NCBI GenBank assembly: GCA_947498775.1
Contig: CANMLL010000008.1
Location: 62,001-126,000 of the forward strand
Length of the DNA stretch: 64,000 nucleotides
Origin: an uncultured Aquimarina sp.
Lineage (GTDB): Bacteria > Bacteroidota > Bacteroidia > Flavobacteriales > Flavobacteriaceae
Direction: 5' to 3'
Shown here in pieces: positions 18,150 through 27,042 of the stretch (positions within the stretch are counted from its first letter, which is position 1; every line of letters begins with the position of its first letter). The notes beneath the pieces are model-generated. The model saw only the letters and a list, made by a program, of their open reading frames with translations. It did no database searches and was not told where the DNA came from. Made by a program: the position numbers and the translations under genes.

Positions 18150-18190
18150 AACAAAAGATTGGATAGGGAGCCAAATGCTAATCTTTTGTT
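18150..18190. repeat. 11-bp inverted repeat upstream of the DUF885 gene
   Basis: aacaaaagatt at 18150-18160 and its exact reverse complement at 18180-18190 around a 19-nt loop. No T run follows on the plus strand, so it is not a simple terminator. It lies 34 bp before the DUF885 start and may form a leader hairpin or bind a protein. Confidence 0.5.
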
Positions 18191-18224
18191 ATTGAATTCA
18201 CTTGAATAAATAAAAAAACAATTA

Positions 18225-19946
18225 ATGAAAAAATATTTAGTAGGACTATCGGTAATTTGTGTGCTTTTTGCGTGTAAAGAAAAATCAAAAACTCAAACTC
18301 AGGAAAATCCTATAGTTCAATTGGCTGATGCCTATTATGAAAAAGTTCTTCAGACATTTCCTGAATATGGGTATTATATAGATGAAGAGTTAGAAAAACA
18401 TGATCAGATTTCATCCAATGACCTAGCCGAGATTGAAGAATGGGAACGTTTTGAAGATAGTTTGTACCTGAAACTTAAAGAGATTGAGGAGTTAAAGATT
18501 ACCGAAAAGAAAGATAGAATAGCATACTGGTTACTTAAAGAGGAGTTAGAAGGTAATCAGGCAATGAGAGTATGTAAGCGTAATTTATGGAATGTTAATC
18601 ATAGAAGTGGGTGGCAACAAAAATGGCTTTCTTTGGCTAATTTTCAACCTGTTGGAACACCAGATTTAAGAGAACAGGCTATTGTAAGATGGAGTACATT
18701 TCCTAAATATGTAGAGATAGAGATTAATAACTTGAAAAGAGGTATTTCGTTGGGATATACGATGCCAAAGGAAATTGTAAAATTAGTGATCGATCAAATG
18801 CAAGTTTTGCAAGATTATGAAATTGAAGATTCACCCTTTATGGCTCCGGCCAAAAGAGATGATGATCAGGTTTTTATTACGGATTGGAAATCTCTGGTAA
18901 TAGAAAAAATACTTCCGGCTATTGCAGGTTATCAAAAATTTCTAAATGATGAATATCTGGATGCGGCAAGAGTTGAGGTGTCAATTCTAAATATACCAAG
19001 CGGTAAAGAATGTTATCAAGCTCAAATAAGAAGCTATACGACATCAGATAAAACAGGTGAAGATATTTTTGAACTGGGAAACAAGATTGTTGAGAAAAAT
19101 AAAAATAAAGTTGTAGCCCTGGGCAAAGAGTTATATAAGTCTGATGATTTTGAAGAGATTGTAAAATTAATTGAGAAGGATTCTTTGGATTATTTTAAAA
19201 CTAGTGAAGAAATTCTGGAAACCAATATTCAACTGCTCGAGAATGCCAAAAAAGAAAGTGAAAGGTGGTTTGCTGTTATGCCTTCAACAGAGGTTACCAT
19301 AAAACCATATGAGCCTCATGAAGCCGGTAGAGGTAGTTATGAAGGGGCTACAAAAGATAAGCCGGCTTACTTTAGAATTAATTTAGAAAACCCAGAAAAA
19401 CAACAAAAAGGAAATAATGAAATCCTTACCTATCACGAGGCGTATCCTGGACATCATTTGCAAATAGGCATCGAAAAAGATATTGCTGGATTACATCCTA
19501 TCTCAAAAATGATTGGTTTTGGTAGTTATGTAGAAGGATGGGCAAGATATAGCGAACAACTTGCTGAAGAAATGAACTTATACAAAAACCCTTCTGCATT
19601 AATCAAACGAAGAACTTGGCCGGCTAGAGGAATGGTAGTAGACCCAGGAGTTCACCTTAAAGGTTGGTCAAAGCAACAGGCTATTGATTATATGATGGAG
19701 TCTGGAGGCAATCCAGCTTCCGCCTTGTCCTTGTATCATCGTATTATTATCTGGCCTGCTCAGTTAACATCATATGATGTTGGAGGTGAAGAAATAAAAG
19801 CGCTAAGAAAACTAGCCCAAAACAAACTCGAAGAAGATTTTGACGTAAAAGAGTTTCATAGTGAAGTTCTTAAGAATGGTTCCATTCCGCTTAGTGCATT
19901 ACGAAGCTCAATAGAAGATTGGATTGAGCAAAAATCCCATCAATAG
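18225..19946 (+). CDS. DUF885 family metallopeptidase-like lipoprotein
   Basis: A 573-residue lipoprotein (lipobox ending at Cys17) of the DUF885 family. The key motif HEAYPGHH is near residue 403, a gluzincin-like zinc site, followed by FGSYVEGWARYSEQLAEEM, which supplies the second glutamate ligand. The C-terminal ESGGNPASALSLYHRII stretch is also typical. Probably an envelope-anchored metallocarboxypeptidase or dipeptidase; the substrate is unknown. Single gene. Confidence 0.92.
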   Translation: MKKYLVGLSVICVLFACKEKSKTQTQENPIVQLADAYYEKVLQTFPEYGYYIDEELEKHDQISSNDLAEIEEWERFEDSLYLKLKEIEELKITEKKDRIAYWLLKEELEGNQAMRVCKRNLWNVNHRSGWQQKWLSLANFQPVGTPDLREQAIVRWSTFPKYVEIEINNLKRGISLGYTMPKEIVKLVIDQMQVLQDYEIEDSPFMAPAKRDDDQVFITDWKSLVIEKILPAIAGYQKFLNDEYLDAARVEVSILNIPSGKECYQAQIRSYTTSDKTGEDIFELGNKIVEKNKNKVVALGKELYKSDDFEEIVKLIEKDSLDYFKTSEEILETNIQLLENAKKESERWFAVMPSTEVTIKPYEPHEAGRGSYEGATKDKPAYFRINLENPEKQQKGNNEILTYHEAYPGHHLQIGIEKDIAGLHPISKMIGFGSYVEGWARYSEQLAEEMNLYKNPSALIKRRTWPARGMVVDPGVHLKGWSKQQAIDYMMESGGNPASALSLYHRIIIWPAQLTSYDVGGEEIKALRKLAQNKLEEDFDVKEFHSEVLKNGSIPLSALRSSIEDWIEQKSHQ

Positions 19947-20081
19947 CAATTTTTGGTAAGATGTAATCGATTTTGTATGTAAAACATTTCATGAGTGTTT
20001 ATTTATTAGGGTTTGATGACCAGATTCTGATGCACTATAAAGCCTTTTTTTAGGCCATATCCTAGCTATTTTTTAAAATAT

Positions 20082-20112
20082 TTGCTTAATTCGAATTACT
20101 TTCTTAGTTTTG
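20082..20112 (+). promoter_or_regulatory. promoter of the ABC/GntR operon
   Basis: TTG at 20082-20084, a 20-bp spacer and a perfect -7 element TAGTTTTG at 20105-20112. The start of transcription should fall at about 20117-20120, inside the operator at 20114-20137. Confidence 0.75.
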
Positions 20113-20113
20113 A

Positions 20114-20137
20114 AGTGTACTAGATAACTAATACACT
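20114..20137 (+). promoter_or_regulatory. probable GntR/YtrA operator (AGTGTA-N12-TACACT)
   Basis: A palindrome AGTGTA-12 bp-TACACT, with symmetric inner bases (CTAG and CTAA), sits directly after the -7 element and four bases before the first ATG of the operon. From memory, the operator described for Bacillus subtilis YtrA is AGTGTA-13-TACACT. The third gene of this operon encodes a YtrA-type GntR protein, so autoregulation by blocking the start of transcription is likely. Confidence 0.75.
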
Positions 20138-20141
20138 AGAT

Positions 20142-20993
20142 ATGGTTCAAATTAGAAATTTACGATTTCATTATCCAAAGGGTAGAACGGTGTTAGATGA
20201 TATCTCATTGGATCTTACACCAGGTAATATCTATGGCTTGTTTGGTGAAAATGGAGAAGGTAAGAGTACGTTGATTAGATTAATTGCAGGATTACTGTTT
20301 CCAAAGGTTGGATATTGCCAAATTTCAAATGAAGATTCCTTCAAAAGAAAAGTAAGAAACCTTCAGGAGATTTTTATAGTTCCTGAAGATTTTGAGTTGC
20401 CGGGATTCAAGATTTCTGTATATGAAAAAATAAATTCTTCATTTTATCCAAAGTTTTCGAGAGTATATTTTTATGAATTAATAAAAGAATTCAAACTTTC
20501 TCCCGAAGATAATATATCAACCTTGTCATTTGGTCAAAAGAAAAAGGTGCTTATTGCTTTTGGGATTGCTACAAATACAAGTTTACTACTTATGGACGAA
20601 CCAACTAATGGGTTGGATATTCCCTCAAAAAGCCAATTTAGAAAGATCATGGCTTCTGCTGTAGACCAGGGCAAATGTATAGTGATTTCTACCCATCAGG
20701 TTAGAGATTTGCACAGTCTTATAAATCATGTTATAATTCTTGGGCAGGCAAAAGTGATATTTGATCAACCCCTTTCAAGAGTTTCAGAAAATTTGTGGTT
20801 TGGAAGACCTAAACCAGGTATGGAAGATTCAGTTCTTTTTTCTGAACCATCTTTTGGAGGAAAAGCAGTCCATAAACGACATAATTATGAAGAAACCGAG
20901 GTAGATCTTGAGCTATTATTTAATGCTGTAATAAGCGAACCGGTAAAAATCAGTAATGCTTTAAAAAACACCTATCACGATGCGCGAGTTTAA
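20142..20993 (+). CDS. ABC transporter ATP-binding protein
   Basis: A 283-residue ABC ATPase. Walker A GENGEGKST is at about residues 35-43, the signature LSFGQKKKV is in the middle and Walker B LLLMDEPTNGLD is followed by the H-loop STHQ. The C-terminal 70 residues are an extra tail. It resembles YtrB-type ATPases that pair with a small permease and a GntR regulator. It overlaps the permease gene by 14 bp. The cargo is unknown; in Gram-positives such systems answer cell-envelope antibiotics. Confidence 0.9.
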   Translation: MVQIRNLRFHYPKGRTVLDDISLDLTPGNIYGLFGENGEGKSTLIRLIAGLLFPKVGYCQISNEDSFKRKVRNLQEIFIVPEDFELPGFKISVYEKINSSFYPKFSRVYFYELIKEFKLSPEDNISTLSFGQKKKVLIAFGIATNTSLLLMDEPTNGLDIPSKSQFRKIMASAVDQGKCIVISTHQVRDLHSLINHVIILGQAKVIFDQPLSRVSENLWFGRPKPGMEDSVLFSEPSFGGKAVHKRHNYEETEVDLELLFNAVISEPVKISNALKNTYHDARV

Positions 20994-21735
20994 TATCCAA
21001 AGAATGGGTAATCTTATTTATAGGAATATTAGATTGTTAAAAGGAGTAATAATCAATGCTCTATCTGTAGCTGGAGGCGTGCTGTTTTTAGCTTGTCTAA
21101 TAAGTCTAAGAGGTGATCATGTAGTGAAACCAAGTGAGTTTATAACGGTATTTTCTTTAGTCTTTATTGTATTGGGAATACTGTTCACTTTTGTCTTTTT
21201 TAAGGAAATGCATAGTCAAAAAACAAATCATTTTTATTTTTTACTTCCTGCGTCACCACAAGAAAGGATTTTTGCTTCATGGCTTGCCACAAATGTTATT
21301 TATACATTCGTATTTACATTTTTTGGATTTTTAATCGGACAATTTGCTATTCTTATAGGAAGCCTATTTCCTGATACAAATTTTCATGCATTACCTATTT
21401 TTTCTGAAGGATATTGGCGACTGATTAAGATTTATTTTTTCATTCAGCCAGCATTTCTTCTGGGAGCCGTCACCTTTACCAAAAATAGAATTGGTAAAAC
21501 ATTGTTAGTTGTACTTTTAATGGTTTTTTGTGTTTTTATGTACAATCTAATACTCTGTTTCTCATTTACCGGGGGAGCGTTTGATGTATTCACATCAGAT
21601 CCTTTTTCTACAGATGCATTTAGTTTGGCTCAAGAAGATCTCTCGATATTAGGAGCACTACTTTTTAGTATAGTTTTATGGCCGATGATGTTATTGGCTG
21701 CCTATTTTAAATTAAAAGAAAAGGAGGTTCGATAA
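20980..21735 (+). CDS. ABC transporter permease-like membrane protein
   Basis: A 251-residue protein with about six hydrophobic segments (near residues 18-36, 50-72, 100-125, 150-168, 170-195 and 225-243). It has no specific motif but is sandwiched between the ABC ATPase (14-bp overlap) and the GntR regulator (1-bp overlap), so it is most likely the membrane half of the transporter. The operon probably works as a small efflux or stress-response unit. Confidence 0.85.
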   Translation: MREFNIQRMGNLIYRNIRLLKGVIINALSVAGGVLFLACLISLRGDHVVKPSEFITVFSLVFIVLGILFTFVFFKEMHSQKTNHFYFLLPASPQERIFASWLATNVIYTFVFTFFGFLIGQFAILIGSLFPDTNFHALPIFSEGYWRLIKIYFFIQPAFLLGAVTFTKNRIGKTLLVVLLMVFCVFMYNLILCFSFTGGAFDVFTSDPFSTDAFSLAQEDLSILGALLFSIVLWPMMLLAAYFKLKEKEVR

Positions 21736-22115
21736 TGGATTTTGACAATGGTAAACCTATATACCTGCAGATCGTAGATTTCTTTTATGAAAACATCCTC
21801 GTTAGAAGGTGGCAAGAAGAAGAAAGAATCCCGTCTGTAAGAGAGGTTGCCGTAATGGTAGAAGTAAATCCTAATACCGCTATAAGAGCTTTTAATCATT
21901 TACAGGAACGAGAGGTAATATATAATAAGAGAGGGATAGGATATTTCGTTTCCAAAAGTGGTTATGACAGAGTTCTTGATATTAAGAAAGAAGAGTTTAT
22001 GGGAGTAACGTTGCCAGATGTTTTTAAAGAAATGATGTTACTGGATGTAGAATTTGAAGAGGTAAAAAATTCTTATGATCAATATGTAAAACAAACAAAG
22101 GATGAAGAAAAGTAA
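21735..22115 (+). CDS. GntR-family (YtrA-type) transcriptional regulator
   Basis: A 126-residue GntR protein with an N-terminal winged helix (GKPIYLQIVDFFYENI, RIPSVREVAVMVEVNPNTAIRAFNHLQ, GIGYFV) and a short C-terminal helical part, not a full effector domain. That length and its place with an ABC ATPase and permease define the YtrA subfamily. It overlaps both neighbours (1 bp and 14 bp). It very probably represses the operon at 20114-20137. Confidence 0.93.
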   Translation: MDFDNGKPIYLQIVDFFYENILVRRWQEEERIPSVREVAVMVEVNPNTAIRAFNHLQEREVIYNKRGIGYFVSKSGYDRVLDIKKEEFMGVTLPDVFKEMMLLDVEFEEVKNSYDQYVKQTKDEEK

Positions 22116-22650
22116 TTTGGTTTTAGTAATTGCACTTGTTTTGATAAGCTTCTTTTTCTTGGCTTTTCAGGCGATTATGCATGATTATATGGATAAAGTT
22201 GATAAGAGAACAGTGGCAAGCAAATTTGTAGAAGAGATACGAACTGTTTCTGCTTTTAAAAAAATACATAGTAGTCAGGATGCGTTGATCTTTTTTCAGC
22301 AGGACAGTATAACAAAGGTTAAAATAGAAGCTCCAGAAAGTCTTTTGTATCATATTAAAACCGAAGTAAGAGGGGATACGCTTATAATTAATAAGACTAA
22401 AGAAATAAGAGAGAAGGATAGTGTGAAAATAGTTGTTTCTAACCCAAATTTAGATGAAGTAAATATAAGTTCGGGAACAAGTTTTGAAACCATCGGCCGG
22501 ATTTCTGGCAAGAATTTAAACCTTGTTTTTAGTGATGAAAGTACAGGAAACCTTGATCTATCCTATGAATCTGTTACCTGTAATGCCATATCCGGATCAA
22601 AAGTAAAGATTAAAGGAGATTCTCATAAAATAGATTTCTCGAACGAATAA
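22102..22650 (+). CDS. DUF2807-like (GIN domain) exported/anchored protein
   Basis: A 182-residue protein with an N-terminal hydrophobic segment (about 5-25) and then a small domain rich in short beta strands (VKIEAPESLLYHIKTEVRGDTLIINK, IVVSNPNLDEVNISSG), typical of the head-GIN/DUF2807 beta-helix fold. It overlaps the GntR gene by 14 bp and so belongs to the same operon. Probably periplasmic, membrane-anchored; function unknown. Confidence 0.8.
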   Translation: MKKSNLVLVIALVLISFFFLAFQAIMHDYMDKVDKRTVASKFVEEIRTVSAFKKIHSSQDALIFFQQDSITKVKIEAPESLLYHIKTEVRGDTLIINKTKEIREKDSVKIVVSNPNLDEVNISSGTSFETIGRISGKNLNLVFSDESTGNLDLSYESVTCNAISGSKVKIKGDSHKIDFSNE

Positions 22651-22690
22651 AAAAACAAAGCAAATGAAAAAATACTGTTTGTAATAAAAA

Positions 22691-22736
22691 ATCATCAATC
22701 ATCATCGATCAATCATCAATCAAAAAACGAACAATT
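22691..22736 (+). repeat. repeated leader motif (atcaatcatc ... atcaaaaaacgaac)
   Basis: A 46-nt leader made of iterated atcatca/atcaatc units ending in atcaaaaaacgaac, directly before the ATG at 22737. The same leader type recurs at 23959-23994 (before 23995) and, shorter, at 23250-23271 (before 23272). Three adjacent genes thus share a 5' sequence. Confidence 0.6.
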
Positions 22737-23189
22737 ATGAATGTAGAACACAGTACGGCTATTGTACCAGAATCGGGTACCTATAAAATTAAAAAAGTAT
22801 CTAAGTTTAAGTTATGCGCAATGAAATTTGTGTATCTACTTACCTTTGTGGCCTTGGGGTATGATGTGTGGTCCGAAATCATAAATCCCAGTGAAATTTG
22901 GGGCGCTTATGACGGAGTTGTCTATAGTTTTTGGGCAGCCTATACCATACTAATGGGATTGGGCATACGATACCCCTTAAAAATGTTGCCATTACTACTA
23001 TTGCAATTATTTTACAAATCAATATGGCTACTAGGTATTTATCTGCCTTTAAGCCTTCAGGGACAATTGGATACTGCTTCAGAAGGATTTTTAATGCCTT
23101 TTGCGATTGCCATTCCACTAGATCTCATTGCAATTCCATGGAAGTACGTTTATAAAAATTATATCCAAAAACTTTTCAGATTTAACTAG
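22737..23189 (+). CDS. small multi-pass membrane protein
   Basis: A 150-residue protein with about four hydrophobic segments (near residues 27-45, 60-78, 82-102 and 118-135) and a basic C-terminus. I do not recognise the family; the layout is DoxX-like, but no DoxX motif is clear. It is the first of three small membrane protein genes that share a leader motif and lie in one direction after the ABC/GntR operon. Confidence 0.75.
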   Translation: MNVEHSTAIVPESGTYKIKKVSKFKLCAMKFVYLLTFVALGYDVWSEIINPSEIWGAYDGVVYSFWAAYTILMGLGIRYPLKMLPLLLLQLFYKSIWLLGIYLPLSLQGQLDTASEGFLMPFAIAIPLDLIAIPWKYVYKNYIQKLFRFN

Positions 23190-23271
23190 CGGAAATTATT
23201 TGTGCGTATTCGATCATTTTAGCTTGAATCAGAGTAAAAAAAATTACAGCATCAATCAAAAAACAAATAGT

Positions 23272-23952
23272 ATGAATTTAAATCCAAAAACCGGAAGAAT
23301 TGTTGGGTTCTTATTTCTAGCTCAATTTATATTGGGTGTTTTGGTCAACATGTTTTTGTTGGGACCTATTATTTTTGATGAAGATTTTCTTACAATAACG
23401 TCTTCAAATACGACAACAGTAATTACGGCTACGCTACTTGGAATTGTGTTGAGTGGTGCAGGCCTTGGGATCGCTATCATATTAAAACCTTTTTTAAAAG
23501 CTTACAACAACAATAATTTAGCGTTATGGTATCTTGGATTCACTATAATAAGTTTTACCATAACCATAGTAGATAACACTATCATACTTTCGATCCTATC
23601 CATGAGTAAAGAGTATGTAAATGCTAATGCTCCGGCAACCCAATACTTACAAAGCTTAGGTAGCTTACTTTATGAGATGCGAAGTTGGATTCATATGATG
23701 GATATGCTAGTAGGCGGACTTTCTCTTACGGTTTTGTATTATGGGTTATATCATACAAAATTAATTCCTAGAGTATTATCTGGTCTGGGTTGCATAGCGG
23801 TCATAATAATGCTGGGTAATGTTTTGTGGTCGATATATGATACTGGTTTAATGATACTCTATCTCCCTGTAGGTCTGGTACAGGTAGGTGTCTCGATATG
23901 GCTAATAATTAAAGGTTTTAACCTAACTCATTTAATGTCTCACAATCAATAA
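23272..23952 (+). CDS. DUF4386 family membrane protein
   Basis: A 226-residue protein with six hydrophobic segments. The start MNLNPKTGRIVGFLFLAQFI and the GLGIAIILKPFLKAYN region fit DUF4386. The open frame extends to 23128, but the upstream part has no family match and overlaps the preceding gene, so the ATG at 23272 is chosen; it follows the short leader motif. Function unknown, probably an inner-membrane protein. Confidence 0.85.
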   Translation: MNLNPKTGRIVGFLFLAQFILGVLVNMFLLGPIIFDEDFLTITSSNTTTVITATLLGIVLSGAGLGIAIILKPFLKAYNNNNLALWYLGFTIISFTITIVDNTIILSILSMSKEYVNANAPATQYLQSLGSLLYEMRSWIHMMDMLVGGLSLTVLYYGLYHTKLIPRVLSGLGCIAVIIMLGNVLWSIYDTGLMILYLPVGLVQVGVSIWLIIKGFNLTHLMSHNQ

Positions 23953-23958
23953 AAATTT

Positions 23959-23994
23959 CATCAATCAATCATCATTAATCAAAAAACGAACAAA
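23959..23994 (+). repeat. repeated leader motif, second full copy
   Basis: tcatcaatcaatcatcatta followed by atcaaaaaacgaac, close to the leader at 22691-22736 and immediately before the DUF4395 start. Confidence 0.6.
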
Positions 23995-24666
23995 ATGCAT
24001 ACAATCAATAGAACAATTCAATTCGGAGAATATGTAGAGGGATATACGATCCCCGTATTAAACGAGCGAGAAATAAGGGCAGCGGCAGGAATCCTTTTCC
24101 TAATCATGTTTATTGCAATACTAATCGTAATTTTTACAGGTAATTTTGTTATGCTGAAATATGCAGTAACTATTTTTCTTACTGATATTATGATAAGGGT
24201 TTTGATTAATCCTAAATACTCACCATTTTTAATACTAGGGCGCCTTATTGTGCGCAATCAGGTGCCAGAGTATGTAGGAGCCCCTCAAAAAAAGTTTGCC
24301 TGGAAAATAGGATTGGTATTGTCATCACTCATATTTATTTTATCCAATGTGGTAAACTCCTATGGTCCGATAACGGCACTCGTTTGTTTAATCTGTCTGG
24401 TATTTTTATTCTGGGAAACGGCTTTTGGTATTTGTCTTGGATGCAAGTTTTATTCAAGGTTTTATAAAGATAAGGTTCAATACTGTCCAGGGGAGATTTG
24501 TGAACGAAAGGACAGGCAAGACATACAAAAGACTTCGAGAGCTCAATTAATGATCATTTTTGGTTTTATCATCTATATTTTAATAATGGTCTTCCTATTT
24601 AATGATATTTATAGTGAACATCCTAGTAATTTATGGGATATTATCAATGGTACTGTAGAAGAATAG
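23995..24666 (+). CDS. DUF4395 family membrane protein
   Basis: A 223-residue protein with about four or five hydrophobic segments. NEREIRAAAGILFL near the start and WETAFGICLGCKFY with later CPGEICER match DUF4395. Members often accompany rhodanese or thioredoxin-like proteins, so a link to sulfur or redox chemistry is possible. The next gene, a class-V aminotransferase, starts 2 bp downstream and is surely co-transcribed. Confidence 0.88.
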   Translation: MHTINRTIQFGEYVEGYTIPVLNEREIRAAAGILFLIMFIAILIVIFTGNFVMLKYAVTIFLTDIMIRVLINPKYSPFLILGRLIVRNQVPEYVGAPQKKFAWKIGLVLSSLIFILSNVVNSYGPITALVCLICLVFLFWETAFGICLGCKFYSRFYKDKVQYCPGEICERKDRQDIQKTSRAQLMIIFGFIIYILIMVFLFNDIYSEHPSNLWDIINGTVEE

Positions 24667-24668
24667 TC

Positions 24669-26156
24669 ATGGAAGATTATTTTTTGAAATATCACGATAA
24701 TATAATCGGCCAGAATCAAATGATAAAAACGCCGTATCATGATTCAATTCGGATACTTTATGCCGATTGGACAGCCAGTGGAAGAATGTATCAACCTATT
24801 GAAGAGCGAATGCTTAAGGACTTTTTTCCTTTTGTAGCGAACACACATACCGATACCAGTCATACCGGATCGACTATGACGTATGCGTATCATAAAGCAC
24901 AACAAATCATCAAAAAACATGTAAATGCATCATCAAATGATGTGCTTATCTCTTCTAATTCGGGAATGACAGGTGTTGTGAACAAACTTCAGCGAATACT
25001 AGGGCTTCGGATTCATGAGTCATTCAAAGAGTGCATTAAATTAAGAAAGGAAGATCGACCAATAATCTTCGTTTCGCATATGGAGCATCATTCTAATCAA
25101 ACCACATGGATAGAAACGATTGCAGACGTAGTGATTATTCCTCCTAACAAGGACGGGTTGGTTTCTATTAAAAATCTTGAAGAGCTTATCCTTCAATACA
25201 CACATCGAAAGAATAAGATTGTGGCAATAACATCATGTTCTAATGTTACCGGGATTATTACTCCATATTTAGAAATAGCAGAGCTCATACATCAATACGG
25301 TGGTTTGTGCTTTGTTGATTTTGCATGTTCGGCACCTTATGTTTCAATTGATATGCATCCTAATGATAAAGGAGGGCGTTACCTTGATGCTATTTACTTC
25401 TCTTGTCATAAATTTTTGGGAGGCCCCGGAACCACAGGTGTTTTATTGTTTAATAGGCGATTATATAATAATTCGGTTCCGGATCATCCTGGTGGTGGCA
25501 CAGTCTTATGGACCAATCCTTGGGGAGAACATAACTATGTAAATGATATAGAGGAAAGAGAAGATGGGGGTACACCTGCTTTTTTGCAAACCATCAAAGC
25601 GGCTATGTGTATAAGGTTGAAAGAAGAAATGAACATAGAAAACATTATAAAAAGAGAAGAAGAAATTCTGAATGTGATATGGGAAGCTCTTGAAAGCATC
25701 CCAAATTTGTATATCCTTGCTGGTGAGCATAAGAAAAGATTAGGAGTGGTTTCTTTTTATATTGATGATTTACATTACAATCTGGGCGTAAAGTTATTAA
25801 ATGACAGATTTGGAATTCAAACAAGAGGTGGTTGCTCCTGTGCAGGTACGTATGGTCATTATCTTCTTAATGTTACTCCACAAATTTCGCGCAAGATTAC
25901 CAATGAAATTGATCAGGGAAATTGTTCAAATAAGCCTGGTTGGATTCGTATGTCCATTCATCCCACTCATACAAATCAAGAAATTGAATACATATTGGAT
26001 GCAATAAAGGAGCTTGCAGAGCATCATTTGAAGTGGAGTAGGGAGTATACAATAGATTGGACCAAAGGAAGCATTAAACCAAAAAACATGACATCTATGT
26101 CAGAAATGAAGAGTAGAGTAAATCAAGGGTTTGTTGATAGGTTTGCAAGTCTTTAA
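24669..26156 (+). CDS. class-V aminotransferase / cysteine desulfurase-like PLP enzyme
   Basis: A 495-residue PLP-dependent enzyme of aminotransferase class V. The PLP lysine lies in YFSCHKFLGGPGTTG, with upstream cofactor-binding SNSGMTGVVNKL and FVDFACSAPYV. The C-terminal RGGCSCAGTYGHYLL resembles the cysteine-bearing loop of cysteine desulfurases, with two cysteines. The ATG at 24669 is used because the longer frame (from 24633) lies inside the DUF4395 gene. Substrate unknown; desulfurase activity is plausible because of the cysteine loop and the DUF4395 neighbour. Confidence 0.88.
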   Translation: MEDYFLKYHDNIIGQNQMIKTPYHDSIRILYADWTASGRMYQPIEERMLKDFFPFVANTHTDTSHTGSTMTYAYHKAQQIIKKHVNASSNDVLISSNSGMTGVVNKLQRILGLRIHESFKECIKLRKEDRPIIFVSHMEHHSNQTTWIETIADVVIIPPNKDGLVSIKNLEELILQYTHRKNKIVAITSCSNVTGIITPYLEIAELIHQYGGLCFVDFACSAPYVSIDMHPNDKGGRYLDAIYFSCHKFLGGPGTTGVLLFNRRLYNNSVPDHPGGGTVLWTNPWGEHNYVNDIEEREDGGTPAFLQTIKAAMCIRLKEEMNIENIIKREEEILNVIWEALESIPNLYILAGEHKKRLGVVSFYIDDLHYNLGVKLLNDRFGIQTRGGCSCAGTYGHYLLNVTPQISRKITNEIDQGNCSNKPGWIRMSIHPTHTNQEIEYILDAIKELAEHHLKWSREYTIDWTKGSIKPKNMTSMSEMKSRVNQGFVDRFASL

Positions 26157-26222
26157 ATAGTAGTAATGAAATGTATTGAAAGAGAATCTGAATATCGGTA
26201 ATTGGTAATAATTCTATTTCAC

Positions 26223-26310
26223 CGTCATGCTGAACTCGTTTCAGCATCTCATAAAAATATGGTTTTTAGTGTTTTGTAAATTGAGACCCTGAAACAAGTT
26301 CAGGGTGACG
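26223..26310. repeat. 88-bp inverted-repeat element
   Basis: cgtcatgctgaactcgtttc at 26223 onward pairs with the right end at 26283-26310 (imperfect 28-bp arms; reverse complement cgtcaccctgaacttgtttc). The 32-bp middle is AT-rich. The sequence is of the well-known intergenic type in Bacteroidetes that reads both ways as GTCATGCTGAACT. It sits between the aminotransferase and glutaredoxin genes, which converge, and could act as a transcription terminator hairpin. Confidence 0.75.
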
Positions 26311-26370
26311 TATGGATTATGAGTCTTAACAGACATTCAAAAAGAGAATAATAACATACTTGATAGTATA

Positions 26371-27003
26371 TCATTCATTTAGTTTTAAAATAAATTTGTC
26401 CAAATCATCTATGGGATATTTTAGTTTGCCTTTTACGACAGCCAAGGGCACGCCTACACTGTTTTTATCATATCCGTCAATGTTAAGCAGTTCCCATAAG
26501 TAATCCCTATAGCGGTTTTTGGCGTCGATATTTACCTCTCTGAATTTGATATGTTTTTCTTTTAATTTAGAAATCAAAATAGCGCATTTTTCACAATCAT
26601 TTTTGGTAAAAATGATTGTTTCTGATCTCATTATTGAAGAAACAGGAGCTTGTTTCTGAAGGTTTTTACTTCGATCTACTTTCATGGTTTCTAACTCTTT
26701 ATTTACTATCAAATCGAATGTATAATGAGAGTCAACATCGGTTAATGGAATCAAGATCATCATCTGCACCTTACTTTTTGCAGGAATAGTTTTGATAATA
26801 GGTTTGTTGGCACTGCGGCGATATCCTATTGGATTTACTTTTAAGAAAACACTTTTTTCAATATCCGTATCATTTTGCACGTATATAATAGTTCTCTTTT
26901 TTTGCTTTTCTTCGATTAGTCTAACAGGTTTATTATCCTGAGCGTAACTAAAAAAGCCAAGTAAGAAAATAAAAACAAATGATTTAGCGATTTTCTTTTT
27001 CAC
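26371..27003 (-). CDS. exported glutaredoxin-domain protein
   Basis: A 210-residue protein with a signal peptide (about 1-21, ending YAQ), an unrecognised beta-rich middle, and a glutaredoxin-like domain from about residue 127. The redox motif is CEKC (C137, C140), followed by KFREVNIDAKN and GVPLAVV (cis-proline). It would act as a thiol-disulfide protein in the periplasm. It is the last gene downstream of the metal-importer operon, 39 bp after the permease, and may be transcribed with it. Confidence 0.8.
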   Translation of the reverse strand: MKKKIAKSFVFIFLLGFFSYAQDNKPVRLIEEKQKKRTIIYVQNDTDIEKSVFLKVNPIGYRRSANKPIIKTIPAKSKVQMMILIPLTDVDSHYTFDLIVNKELETMKVDRSKNLQKQAPVSSIMRSETIIFTKNDCEKCAILISKLKEKHIKFREVNIDAKNRYRDYLWELLNIDGYDKNSVGVPLAVVKGKLKYPIDDLDKFILKLNE

Positions 27004-27042
27004 TGAAATAAAGATTTTCTTTTCACTCTAAATATACAAGTT

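Noticed and set aside
20010..20040. tgatgacc ... ctgatg stretch that looks like C/D boxes of a guide RNA
   Set aside because: C/D RNAs are not expected in this phylum and no terminal stem or conserved guide is seen.
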